Position numbers and translations under genes: made by a program. Shown here piece after piece: positions 1 through 7,415 of a stretch of 17,717 nucleotides of DNA. The notes under the pieces were generated by a model, which was not told where the DNA came from, ran no database searches, and saw only the letters and a program-made list of their open reading frames with translations. The first letter of the stretch is position 1. Every line of letters begins with the position of its first letter. Where the stretch lies: assembly GCA_963722665.1 (NCBI GenBank), contig CAVRNW010000030.1:1-17717 (forward strand), given 5' to 3'. This DNA is from Site-B1 sp963722665. Its GTDB lineage: Bacteria > Bacteroidota > Bacteroidia > Flavobacteriales > Flavobacteriaceae.

Positions 1-70
1 CCCTGCAATATATTGCAGGGTCTTCCATCCTTAGCGGATTATTACAGGTGGGTTTAATGCGTGACACACC
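1..70 (-). repeat. Partial long (L-class) intergenic element with hairpin, left window edge
   Basis: The first 20 bases are a perfect palindrome (arms CCCTGCAATA and TATTGCAGGG), followed by TCTTCCATCC. The same hairpin arm and tail occur at about 9571-9586, 14027-14041 and 16727-16741. The sequence then diverges, although GCGGATT and CAGGT recur as in the other copies. I read it as the downstream end of a fourth copy of the L element, cut by the window edge. In gene sense it lies just downstream of the 89-610 gene, so the hairpin could end its transcript, but the T-run expected of a terminator would lie outside the window. Confidence 0.6.
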
Positions 71-88
71 TTTTTAGTTGATTATATT

Positions 89-610
89 TTAATTTAAATG
101 CCATTTTTCTATGGGTTGAACCACATACCATGCTTCTCCAATAGTGGTGGCTCTGTCCTCCAGTGATAATTTGTTAAATGCCAGTACCAATGATTCTCTA
201 AGTATAAATAGTTCATTGAATTCTGCTATTTTTTCCCAGGGAAATCTATGTTCGCGGTAAGACAACCATATTTTTTTGAAGGGCGTTTCATTACTTGTAT
301 CTCCGGTGTAGATCCTGCAATAGATCCTGAAAACATATTGCTTAACAACACTTAATTTTTGCTCCCTTGAGGGGTTTTCAATGTCAATGACATTTCTTGA
401 AAAGAATTCCTCAAAAATATTCTTAATATACTCCGAAGGCATAATTACTTTGTTAAACCCCAAAACTCTGCCGTTTTGCAGTTCTATAACCAGATCTGTC
501 AATATTTTTTCGTTGTCCCGGCCAGTGGCGCTATTTGGTTTTTCCAGCCAATCTACTTTGTTCTTTATATTTTCAGGCAGACCTGAATTTAGATAATTGT
601 CATTTTCCAT
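89..610 (-). CDS. Hypothetical protein, 173 aa
   Basis: This is a complete ORF from an ATG at 610 to a TAA at 89. The protein looks soluble and mixed-charge, with no signal peptide, membrane segment or motif that I recognise; tryptophan and aromatic residues are frequent in its C-terminal third (residues about 110-170). AAGGA lies immediately before the ATG, which is close for a ribosome binding site. It may be the last complete cassette of the array: GTTGATTATATTTT just left of its stop resembles, in inverted form, the AAAATATTGCATTTCAAC that ends near 708 upstream of its start. That match is weaker than for the other units. The function is unknown. Confidence 0.7.
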   Translation of the reverse strand: MENDNYLNSGLPENIKNKVDWLEKPNSATGRDNEKILTDLVIELQNGRVLGFNKVIMPSEYIKNIFEEFFSRNVIDIENPSREQKLSVVKQYVFRIYCRIYTGDTSNETPFKKIWLSYREHRFPWEKIAEFNELFILRESLVLAFNKLSLEDRATTIGEAWYVVQPIEKWHLN

Positions 611-709
611 ATCCTTGGGGTTAAGTTCTACATATGGTAATTAAATCATTAACTATATGATCTGAGGTTAAGGATTTGCTCTAATGTAACAAAATATTGC
701 ATTTCAACG

Positions 710-996
710 TCATAATAATGCATTTAATCGATGAAATGCATGTTTTTTTAGGATTTCCCGGAGATGTTTTGCATCTGGAAGCACATATTGAAGGGTATTT
801 TTTACTTTATGAGCAATAACTACTCAGCGTTTTTAGCCCGACATAACTTTGCAATGGTATCTGTGCCAAAATCATCAGCAATAATTAGTAAACTATTTGG
901 TTTTGATGAGCTGGATATTTCACCAATGGTATTGTCGTCTTTTGAACAGGCGTTTATTATGGAAATAAGACTAATTATGAATATAATATATTTAGA
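710..996 (-). pseudogene. Decayed sulfatase-like lipoprotein fragment
   Basis: Read on the minus strand from about 996, one frame gives a lipoprotein-type leader (KYIIFIISLISIINACSKDD), a serine-rich linker and then KPNSLLIIADDFGTD. The last piece is the usual N-terminal metal-binding strand of the alkaline phosphatase/sulfatase superfamily (consensus PNxLLIIADDxGxD). The frame hits a TAG at 820-822. No ATG, GTG or TTG exists at the expected start, where TCT stands before AAA TAT. A second open stretch in another frame (818 to 710, containing VLPDAKHLREILKK) follows directly and ends in TGA; I do not recognise it, and it may be a fused remnant. The leader begins only about 15 bases after the DUF1566 stop codon, as if the two had once been cotranscribed. 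The sulfatase assignment rests on one motif plus the leader. Confidence 0.7.
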
Positions 997-1010
997 TCTT
1001 ACCCTAATTT

Positions 1011-2225
1011 TTATTCTGAAATAGTTCTAACAGCTCTCACATAGTTATAAACATACCTAATATCTCCTTGAGGGCCAAAGTATTGAGGGTAATCATTAAT
1101 GTCACCACTCTTTGGGTCACTTCTTTGACAACCTGCACCGTGAACATCTAAAAGATCACCATTAAATTGTCCTAAGCCTTCGCCAAATGCTAAATAAACT
1201 GCACCACTATATGGATTAGCACCATCTAAATGTGTTGTGCTGGTCCAAAAGAAAGGATAATGTCCTCCTGAATTGTCATCGGGGTAGTTGATTTCTGTGG
1301 TTTCAAATATTGGGTTTATTGCAGGGGAATTAGTCGTTTGAGGTGACCTTGTATAATCAACAATACTTTGTAGTTCTTTAGCATTAGGTAATCTCCAATC
1401 ATTAAATGAAGCCAATTCTAAATTTTCTGAATATTCAAGTGCTTCTTCCCAATCTCTGGAAATTCCATCATCTGCTTTTTGCCACATTAATCCTGTCGCT
1501 AAATCGCTAATAGTTCCGTCTCCATTATCAACATAGTAATTTTCTCCATATTCTGTATTGCCACGAACCATTCTAAAATACATTTCATTGTCGGCCCCGG
1601 ATGCAGGTTTAAATTTTGGATACCCTTTTATTCTTCCATCAACAAAGTTTACACCAAATACCGTTTCGTCCGCATTCATTGTTAGACCTACATATTCTGT
1701 GGAAGACCAGGTTTGAGCATCAATTTCTCTTTCACCAATACTTGTATTGCCAAGAGGTTGAATAAAATAATTAGTATCGATAAACATATCTATTGAAGTT
1801 TCTCCCATTACTCTTCCTGTGAAATTAATTAATGAATAGAGTTCTTTTAATGTCGGAACCCTCCAATCTGTATGTCCGGCAAGAGTTGAATTTTCAGCTT
1901 TAGGAAAAGCGTCATTATACGAAATTTTAGTTCCCATATCTTGCTCCCACATCAGTCCGGTTATATTATCTGTAATAGTACCATCTCCATTGTCTGTGTA
2001 AGATGGTTGATTACCGCTGTACGTAGCATCTTGCCCATAAAAAGCATTCCCTTGTGTTGGTGATGAAATTATAGTAGAATTGTTATAAAAATCTTCCGTA
2101 CCTGTATCAACTATGTTATATGTGTTAGAAATATTTGGAAGATTGTCGATTGGTTCAGAATCATCTTTACTACATCCATAAAATATGGTAACTAATAACA
2201 ACAGATTTAAGAAAGTCATTTTCAT
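1011..2225 (-). CDS. DUF1566 (Lcl_C) domain lipoprotein, 404 aa
   Basis: The start is the ATG at 2223-2225 (MKMTF) and the stop is TAA at 1011. A hydrophobic leader ends in a lipobox-like YGC with Cys18, so the protein is probably a lipoprotein. Two copies of a DUF1566-type domain follow. Each begins DNGDGTI.D..TGLMW (residues about 78-93 and 233-248) and continues with a WRVPT/WRLPN.KEL motif (about 121-129 and 277-284), a .FWTST or WSST segment and a final arginine-containing strand. DUF1566 is common in surface and secreted bacterial proteins, and its biochemical role is unsettled. The sulfatase-like remnant lies directly downstream. Upstream are degenerate palindromic repeats and a MITE-like element rather than a clean cassette end, so its membership in the array is uncertain. 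Confidence 0.85.
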   Translation of the reverse strand: MKMTFLNLLLLVTIFYGCSKDDSEPIDNLPNISNTYNIVDTGTEDFYNNSTIISSPTQGNAFYGQDATYSGNQPSYTDNGDGTITDNITGLMWEQDMGTKISYNDAFPKAENSTLAGHTDWRVPTLKELYSLINFTGRVMGETSIDMFIDTNYFIQPLGNTSIGEREIDAQTWSSTEYVGLTMNADETVFGVNFVDGRIKGYPKFKPASGADNEMYFRMVRGNTEYGENYYVDNGDGTISDLATGLMWQKADDGISRDWEEALEYSENLELASFNDWRLPNAKELQSIVDYTRSPQTTNSPAINPIFETTEINYPDDNSGGHYPFFWTSTTHLDGANPYSGAVYLAFGEGLGQFNGDLLDVHGAGCQRSDPKSGDINDYPQYFGPQGDIRYVYNYVRAVRTISE

Positions 2226-2283
2226 AATATTTTAAGAGTTTGATACTTGGACTTTAATTTTTTAGGAAGGTTTAATTACTTTT

Positions 2284-2401
2284 AACCAACGATGGTTCTC
2301 GTTTTATTCACGATGGATTTATTATTTATTTGGAGTTCATGAATCTCGCAGGCTCGATTTGGCTCGAATCCCGTCGGAGGCAATATATACGGTGTTATCT
2401 C
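2284..2401. repeat. Degenerate cassette-junction-like site
   Basis: CCAACGATGG near 2286-2295 and GTGTTATCTC near 2392-2401 resemble the two ends of the junction sites further right (AACGG at one side, TACACGGTGTTGTAA at 15572-15586 on the other). The interior is rich in GCTCGA and GATGG direct repeats. No gene lies between this site and the next one, so a lost or very short cassette is possible. The call rests on similarity of the ends only. Confidence 0.35.
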
Positions 2402-2428
2402 GGACAAGTAATTTGGTTTAACCCTGAG

Positions 2429-2562
2429 ATGGAACACATTTACTTTAAGATGCATTGTCTGCGAAGCTGCGCAGATTAAAGTTCGCCTTTGGCGACCCGA
2501 GCGAAGCGAATAGATGAATTCCTATTTAATGAAATAAAAATGATATGAATAATGTGTTCCAT
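2429..2562. mobile_element. MITE-like element with 12-bp terminal inverted repeats
   Basis: ATGGAACACATT at 2429-2440 is exactly inverted at 2551-2562 (AATGTGTTCCAT). The 134-bp interior has no ORF and several small hairpins, for example TCGCC-TTT-GGCGA near 2484-2496 and CTGCG...CGCAG near 2459-2474. The last 49 bases (2514-2562) recur at 5667-5715 with one difference. I see no clear target duplication. It interrupts what looks like the start of the M-class junction site that follows. Confidence 0.6.
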
Positions 2563-2689
2563 CGGATGGTGTAAGAACTGTTGCGTGGTTTAGCCTGTAA
2601 ATTAGCAAAAGAAAAACAACGCTAGGAAGGTCCGCAGGACTTTCCGATGAACGTAGACTTAGCAATTGTTTTTACATATTGTTACATGC
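2563..2689. repeat. M-class attC-like junction site (M1)
   Basis: The stretch GGTGTAAGAACTGTTGCGTG matches 15460-15477 closely and 6310-6327 loosely. An apical hairpin at 2625-2645 has arms GGAAGGTCC and GGACTTTCC around GCA, with one G-T pair. The site ends in the core GTTACATGC (2681-2689), 22 bases before the stop codon of the DUF4174 gene. Its other end is broken by the MITE-like element. Confidence 0.6.
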
Positions 2690-2711
2690 TTTGTTATCTA
2701 CTTTCTAAATT

Positions 2712-3197
2712 CTAATTATTCTTATTTTCCTTATTCATACTCCGAATTCTTAACTCTTCCATTCTCATTGGCATCGAATCAATTATCCTGAAGAGCTCTT
2801 CTTTTTTTAAAATGGTTGTTTGTTCAAGTTTAATTCCCCCATCCAAACCAATCAGAATCACTTTAAAACTATCTTTCTCATCTAAATTATTATTGTATAA
2901 TTTCGTTGAAGTTTTCCACGAATTATCTGACTTTCCATTCTGGTAATTAGTCATTTTATATTTGTCCCTAATGATTTTATAAACTACTAATTTTCGCTCC
3001 TTAAATTCTTTATCTAAATTAATAAATTCAATGAGTTGGTTCTGATATCCGTTCGATAATTCATTGGAAGTTTGTATAATTAACACCCTGTTCTTCCATT
3101 TATGTTCATTTAAATCTTGTCCATTCATATTTGTCAAAATTAAAATTCCTATAAACGTTAATACTTTTCTTAATATTTGATTTGTAGGTTGATTCAT
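2712..3197 (-). CDS. DUF4174 family exported protein
   Basis: The protein opens with MNQPTNQILRKVLTFIGILILTNMNGQ, a basic stretch and hydrophobic core typical of an export signal. A domain follows with KWKNRVLIIQTSN, a central KLVVYKI strand and FKVILIGLDGGIKLEQ, then a helix with RIIDSMPMR. This pattern fits DUF4174 (PF13778), a thioredoxin-like fold without the CxxC pair. I prefer the ATG at 3195-3197 (the ATG at 3207-3209 is also possible) over the TTG at 3218, because upstream codons run into the junction core GCATGC. The stop TAA at 2712 is 22 bases from the left core. The protein probably acts in the periplasm; its substrate is unknown. Confidence 0.75.
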   Translation of the reverse strand: MNQPTNQILRKVLTFIGILILTNMNGQDLNEHKWKNRVLIIQTSNELSNGYQNQLIEFINLDKEFKERKLVVYKIIRDKYKMTNYQNGKSDNSWKTSTKLYNNNLDEKDSFKVILIGLDGGIKLEQTTILKKEELFRIIDSMPMRMEELRIRSMNKENKNN

Positions 3198-3210
3198 TTT
3201 TTTTATCATA

Positions 3211-3284
3211 GCATGCAAAGCTTTTCAGCTATATGCCGTGCGACTCGCATTCGGAGTATGGACATTATAGCCTTTGTTGTAGCC
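3211..3284. repeat. S-class attC-like junction site (S1)
   Basis: An imperfect hairpin pairs GCTATATG (3228-3235) with CATTATAGC (3263-3271), and GCAAAG near 3215 with CTTTGTTGT at 3272-3280. It ends in core GTTGTAGCC (3276-3284), which reappears inverted as GGCTACAAC (4947-4955) at the far end of the TolB-like unit. Confidence 0.6.
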
Positions 3285-3356
3285 AGTTTTATATTTCTAT
3301 AATATTTTCAATTTTCATTCAATTCAAAACTTGCAATAGTAATAATAAGAAATATC

Positions 3357-4875
3357 TTATAACTTAGAATTTGAGACAAATGAAATGAACTTGCTATCTG
3401 GAGACCAACTTGGGACATTTATCGATCCTTGACCACCATATATATATCCAATTATTTTGGGAGTCCCCCCATTGTAGGGTATAATTCTTAAAAGACAATG
3501 TTTATAAAATGGATGATCATTAACATCAATATCTTTTGGAAAAGAAATAAAAGCAATCCATTTTTTATCTGGACTTACATGTGGAAACCAATCATTGTAT
3601 TCATCATGTGTCAGTTGAATTTGATTGCTTCCGTCTTCATTCATTCTCCAAAGTTGCATTCTACCAGATCTAACAGAATTGAAAAATATATGGATTCCAT
3701 CAGGACTATATTCTGATCCATCATCTAATGTTTTTTGATTTGTTAATTGCACTTCTTCCCCAGTCAAAATATCCACTGAGTAAATGTCATATTGTCCTTT
3801 TCTATGTCCCGTGAAAAGCATCTTTTTATTATCAGGTGACCAACCATGGAGGTATGAATTGCCAGCACCAGGTGGTGTGACTTGGACTGGTGTAGAGTTG
3901 CCTTTTACAGGTAAATAATATAAAGTTGATTGATTATTATCTTCTGCATTATGATGGCTAATCCCTATTAATTTGCCATCAAAAGTAAGAACATGATCAT
4001 TATTGTTTTTAATGGCAAAGCCTGTATTAAGTGGACCTATTCTACCATTGGAGAGATTGTATCTGATAAAGTCGGCCTTCAGAATTATATATTAACTGTT
4101 CTCCATCTGGCGTCCAGTTAGGAGCTTGAATGGAGTTAGAATTGCTATGCAATATTTTTCTATGACCGGTCGAAACTTCCAAAACTTCAAGATGACTTCC
4201 AATATAGTCTCTATATGGCTGAAAATCCGATGCAGCAGGACGAATGATTCTAACATTTCTAAATTTAGCTACTTCTAAGATATCAGGATTATGTGAGCAT
4301 ACATATAGACCAACATAAACTTGTCTATTGATGCCCTCATTTATTATTTTGACTTCAACGAAAGGGGCTCCGAATGTTGAAGTTGACATAATAAATTCAT
4401 TACCTCTTCTTTCCAATTGAATAACGCTTGGTAGACTATCTTTGGATACTACTTCCTCTGTGTTACTTCCTATAGTGGTTCTGTATTGTAAAGACGTGAG
4501 CCCATCACCATGAACACATGCATTTACATGAGGAGTCTCACTATTCAGATCGTTCTTTATGATCCAACCTGCTTTGCGATGAGGATCGACGCCAGAGCCC
4601 AAAAACTCAACCTCTGTTCTTAGGATGAAGTCTCCTTGCATGGTAGTCCATAGGTAATGGAATTCATCTTTGTCAAACCACATGTTTTTTCCACTTCCTC
4701 CAATCGTATAGGTCTGATTCTTTTCATTATACAATGCAAATCCAGAACTTTTTACCTCCCCAATATCTATATGGTTATCAAATAAACCAATTTTGGTCTG
4801 TGCGTTGATAAAACCTAATCCCGAAAACATGATTGACATTAAAAGTGTATATTTTAAATTGTTTATAAAAAGCAT
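3357..4875 (-). pseudogene. TolB-like beta-propeller protein, split by a frameshift
   Basis: The reading frame from ATG 4873-4875 has an export signal (cleavage likely after FINAQ, about residue 26), a domain of about 200 residues resembling DUF1349/concanavalin-type folds (IGGSGKNMWF, RKAGWIIKND), and then the first propeller blade (APNWTPDGEQLIYNSEGRLY). It meets TAG at 4042. If one base is skipped near 4065 the frame continues without a break as RYNLSNGRIGPLNTG and further PD40-type blades (HGWSPDNKKMLFTG, SEYSPDGIHIFFNS, PHVSPDKKWIAFIS, PSWSPDSKFISFVS) to TAA at 3357. The total length is 1519 nt, one base over a multiple of three. The reconstructed protein, about 505 aa, would be a periplasmic WD40-like propeller. 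This is a genuine frameshift or a sequencing error; the downstream half shows no other decay. Confidence 0.85.
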
Positions 4876-4948
4876 AAGAGGAAGTTTAAGAATATAAAAA
4901 CATATTTAAGAAATAAAATTATTTTCTTGTCTGATTTTTTAAAATTGG

Positions 4949-5009
4949 CTACAACGGTTTCGGCTATTCGCAGTGTCCCGAAGGGCATTGCGTATAGGTT
5001 TTGTTGTGT
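4949..5009. repeat. S-class attC-like junction site (S2)
   Basis: This 61-bp imperfect palindrome has ends GCTACAAC and GTTGTGT. The stem pairs GGCTATTCGCAGTGTCCC with GGGCATTGCGTATAG around a GAA loop, with one bulged T and two mismatches, leaving unequal unpaired stretches near the base. Stems with extrahelical bases and an unpaired spacer are typical of attC sites. Forty-four bases (4963-5006) recur at 8624-8667 with one difference. Confidence 0.7.
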
Positions 5010-5025
5010 ATAGTTTTTATTCATT

Positions 5026-5454
5026 TTATATTCCCAATGTGGGCAGTTGTTTTACCTTGTGATAAGTCAATGTTGCCTTGATACATTTTTTCAGTTCTTT
5101 CTTTGGGATCTTGTCTTTTATTTGAAACACGATTGCCCGGTTTCCCTCAAAATCAAAGTCGTTCTTGAATACTTCTCTAAAAGTCTCAACAAGCCTGCTG
5201 GTACATTTGAAATACATAGCATATTGATCTGGTGATTTTGACTTCCAGTCCATTCTCAGGGTACTCCCGTGCTTGGTAATATAACTTGGCTCTCCCCATT
5301 TCAGCGTCTCTTCTAATGTTGTGACGTCTTCAAGTTCATTAGCAGTCTCTAGTACCAGCTCTCTCAGTTCCAACATTTTCTTACGAACTTCATCAGGATA
5401 ATTGGTGAAAACTATCTCAACTTTAGCGTTCGTATTTACATCCAATTTTTTCAT
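5026..5454 (-). CDS. DUF1801 (YdhG-like) domain protein, 142 aa
   Basis: This is a complete small protein of the DUF1801 family (PF08818). The N-terminal half carries the helical stretch LRELVLETANELEDVTTLEETLKWGEPSY; the LKWGEPSY motif is characteristic. It is followed by RMDWKSKSPDQYAMYFKC and a basic C-terminal helix (KKELKKCIKATLTYHKVK). It is soluble with no signal peptide. The fold is known from structures, but no biochemical activity is settled. The unit is a very tight cassette: the start codon is 11 bases from the right core (CACACAAC, 5466-5473) and the stop is 16 bases from the left core. No room is left for its own promoter. Confidence 0.9.
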   Translation of the reverse strand: MKKLDVNTNAKVEIVFTNYPDEVRKKMLELRELVLETANELEDVTTLEETLKWGEPSYITKHGSTLRMDWKSKSPDQYAMYFKCTSRLVETFREVFKNDFDFEGNRAIVFQIKDKIPKKELKKCIKATLTYHKVKQLPTLGI

Positions 5455-5465
5455 TTTTCAAATTA

Positions 5466-5842
5466 CACACAACTCAGGGTTAAACGTAGTTCTGCTTTGA
5501 GAATGAAAAGATAATAAATTTGAGTAACAAAAATTTGAGAATTGGTCATAATATATTGAAGATTATCTCAAATTATTGGTTGTCAATTAGCATCGAGAAT
5601 CGATGCGTTTAATGTCAAATTTATTAGATTGGGAATTCGATAAGAAGAGCCAAATGCGAAGCATTCATGAATTCCTATTTAATGAAATAAAAATGACATG
5701 AATAATGTGTTCCATGGGGCTAGTATAAGAGCAGTAGCGAATTTCGAAGCGATTTACAGTAATTCAATTCAAAAGTATATTAATTGATCAGACCTTGATT
5801 TTACCATTCAATCCGCTATTGCTTTGATACAATGTTGTATGC
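5466..5842. repeat. Composite junction site with hairpins and an inserted MITE end
   Basis: This 377-bp stretch without a gene lies between inverted core CACACAAC (5466-5473) and core GTTGTATGC (5834-5842). It holds a perfect hairpin GCATCGA-GAA-TCGATGC near 5590-5606, a second AATGC-GAA-GCATT near 5653-5665, and the 49-base MITE end at 5667-5715. CTCAGGGTTAAA near 5474-5485 occurs inverted at about 2418-2429. I see no ORF. It is longer than a normal junction, probably because of insertions. Confidence 0.5.
5667..5715. repeat. Truncated copy of the MITE-like element
   Basis: It is identical to 2514-2562 except for one base (GACATG against GATATG), and ends with the same terminal repeat AATGTGTTCCAT. 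The opposite terminal repeat is not found in the preceding 200 bases, so only one end remains. Confidence 0.65.
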
Positions 5843-5864
5843 TGTTTTTACTTTTAATTTTTTT

Positions 5865-6237
5865 TTAAACGTGTTGGTCAATCAGTATAACATTCCCGTC
5901 AGGGTCGAATAGAGTTATGCTTGCAGGGCCATTTGAGTTTATCATCTGCTTCTCTAATCAATTCCACATCTTTCTCTTTTAATTTTTTTTGAATTTCTCT
6001 TACATCATCAAAATTTTCAAGATTTTTGGCATTTGAATCCCATCCTGGATTAAACGTCAGGATGTTATTTTCAAACATACCTTGGAACAAGCCTATTAAC
6101 GAGTCTTCATTTTTCATAATGAGGTAATTTTTATCAATGTCACCTGCAAACACTTTAAAACCTAAAATCTCGTAAAATTTTTTTGAAGCCCTAATATCCT
6201 TTACACTAAGGCTTACTGAGAATGCACCTAATTTCAT
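5865..6237 (-). pseudogene. VOC (glyoxalase-like) family protein with a C-terminal frameshift
   Basis: From ATG 6235-6237 the protein begins MKLGAFSVSLSVKDIRASKKFYEILGF, the first beta-alpha-beta unit of a VOC domain. It continues through NYLIMKNEDSLIGLFQGMF and LTFNPGWD to IREAD. There the open frame runs into an unrelated tail and stops at 5899. With one base skipped near 5940-5947 it resumes as NSNGPASITLFDPDGNVILI and IDQHV, the normal C-terminal strand, ending in TAA at 5865. That stop sits 22 bases from the left core, as in the other units, which supports the reconstruction. The intact protein would be about 123 aa. Members bind a metal or small ligand between paired VOC modules. Shift or sequencing error cannot be separated here. 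Confidence 0.85.
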
Positions 6238-6294
6238 ATTGTTCCTTTTTATTTTAAATAATTATGTCATTATTCCATTTTTCATTTTTAAATA

Positions 6295-6468
6295 GCATGC
6301 AACGTTTATGTGTAAGGATAGTTGCGTGTTTAAGCAACTAATTTAGCAAAAATTGGACGAGCCAGAGGAATTTCCGAAGGAAATTCCGTGTAGACCTGAA
6401 CCAAGCAATTAATTATACCCGCCTGCCACTATAAATATTTATTGGGGCGGGCAGGCACGTTGTTAGCA
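6295..6468. repeat. M-class attC-like junction site (M2)
   Basis: Ends are GCATGCAACG (6295-6304) and ACGTTGTTAGCA (6458-6468). A small stem GTTGC...GCAAC lies at 6321-6336. The apical hairpin at 6367-6387 is perfect: GGAATTTCC-GAA-GGAAATTCC. A 39-bp palindromic insert occupies 6418-6456. The DUF1080 stop codon is 8 bases past the core. Confidence 0.7.
6418..6456. repeat. 39-bp palindromic insert, copy 1
   Basis: Arms GCCTGCC and GGCAGGC surround a loop that contains the perfect palindrome ATAAATATTTAT. It is nearly identical at 10808-10846 and 11969-12007. The related site at 15570-15580 lacks it and reads straight from TTAATTATAC to ACGGTGTTG, so the insert looks like a small mobile repeat. 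Confidence 0.7.
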
Positions 6469-6475
6469 AATGTTA

Positions 6476-7348
6476 TTATTGTTTGAATTCTTCTGGAATT
6501 TCGCGTAAATATTTTATGTAAATATCTTTATAGTAAACTTCGGCACCTTCAGATTGTAGAATTATCCTTCCAGAATGAAGAGGTTTCTGACTGCTTCCAA
6601 TTCTTGAGTTAAATAAGCGCATTACAACTTTTCCATTGACAATATGTATGCTATTGCCATTCATCACAATCAACTCGATATCATTCCACTGGCCATGAGG
6701 TTTTTCAGCATCTAAAGCTTTGAACACCCTTCGTTTCGCAAGACTATCTTGAATTGCTGTTTCTAAAATTTCCGCAGAATGGTATGTCCTCAAATCGGCA
6801 TCTTTTTTATAAATATAGTATTTGTCTTTATATGGAATACTTGGAATATCTATTTCTACATCTCCTACAGGCCAGTAATCTCCCATATCTCCTTGTTGTA
6901 TTTGTAGTTCTTGAGACCCCATCCAATAATAGGCCGAACCAGGTTCTCCAAAACCATGGTAAAGCAATCCACTATCGCGAGGACCTTTCTCTCTTGGTAT
7001 ATGCATATCCTCTCCCCACTTTACTTTTAACTTCAAATGATAGTTCTGAAATTTTTTTTCAGTATAAATCATGCCCCAAGCTACACCTGAAATCCGAATA
7101 ACATTTGCTTGATCTATTTCAATAACCTTTATTACTTCAAGTGGGTCATAATCGATTCCAAAAGGGTCTATAGTATCTCCTAAACTATCTATTTCCATAT
7201 TATAAGGAGTTCCCAAATAGGAATGCCAACCGGTCAAATCATTCCCATTCCAAATAGGAATCCATTGGTTTTCATTGTCTTTTTCCTTCTTATTTGATTG
7301 ACAAGAAAAGATGGTAATTAAAATTAAGATTACAATATAATTTTTCAT
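6476..7348 (-). CDS. DUF1080 (3-keto-disaccharide hydrolase-like) lipoprotein, 290 aa
   Basis: The leader MKNYIVILILITIFSC gives a lipobox with Cys16, so the mature protein should be lipid-anchored. The remainder matches the DUF1080 family (PF06439), a concanavalin-like beta-sandwich. Visible signatures are WIPIWNGNDLTGWHSYLG at the N-terminus, FQNYHLKLKVKWGED, the GLLYHGFGEP and MGSQELQIQQGDMGDYW block (the usual SG.L.......EfQI.D segment), GQWNDIELIVMNGNSIHIVNGKVV, and the closing GRIILQSEGAEVYYKDIYIK. Some members hydrolyse 3-keto-glycosides, and others are of unknown activity. The substrate cannot be told from sequence. Both ends lie about 10 bases from inverted copies of TTAGCAAA. Confidence 0.9.
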   Translation of the reverse strand: MKNYIVILILITIFSCQSNKKEKDNENQWIPIWNGNDLTGWHSYLGTPYNMEIDSLGDTIDPFGIDYDPLEVIKVIEIDQANVIRISGVAWGMIYTEKKFQNYHLKLKVKWGEDMHIPREKGPRDSGLLYHGFGEPGSAYYWMGSQELQIQQGDMGDYWPVGDVEIDIPSIPYKDKYYIYKKDADLRTYHSAEILETAIQDSLAKRRVFKALDAEKPHGQWNDIELIVMNGNSIHIVNGKVVMRLFNSRIGSSQKPLHSGRIILQSEGAEVYYKDIYIKYLREIPEEFKQ

Positions 7349-7357
7349 TTCAGTATG

Positions 7358-7411
7358 TTTGCTAAGGATTTGGCGAAACTGCGTTTTAATGCAATTTAGG
7401 TTTTGTTAGGC
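7358..7411. repeat. S-class attC-like junction site (S3)
   Basis: About 54 bp. TTTGCTAA at one end pairs imperfectly with TTAGGC at the other, and AAACTGC pairs with GCAATTT around a loop of about 8 bases. The closing GGTTTTGTT matches S2 and S4. The inverted core reads CTAAG rather than AAC. The core GTTAGGC (7405-7411) fits the integron consensus GTTRRRY exactly. Confidence 0.65.
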
Positions 7412-7415
7412 AAAG

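Noticed and set aside
718..749. Plus-strand terminator-like hairpin (ATGCATTT/AAATGCAT followed by seven T)
   Set aside because: No plus-strand gene precedes it and it lies within the decayed reading frame, so it may be chance. An unannotated small plus-strand RNA is not excluded.
764..1024. Plus-strand 86-aa ORF
   Set aside because: It is the antisense shadow of the sulfatase-like remnant, whose minus-strand translation has a clear superfamily motif and lipoprotein leader.
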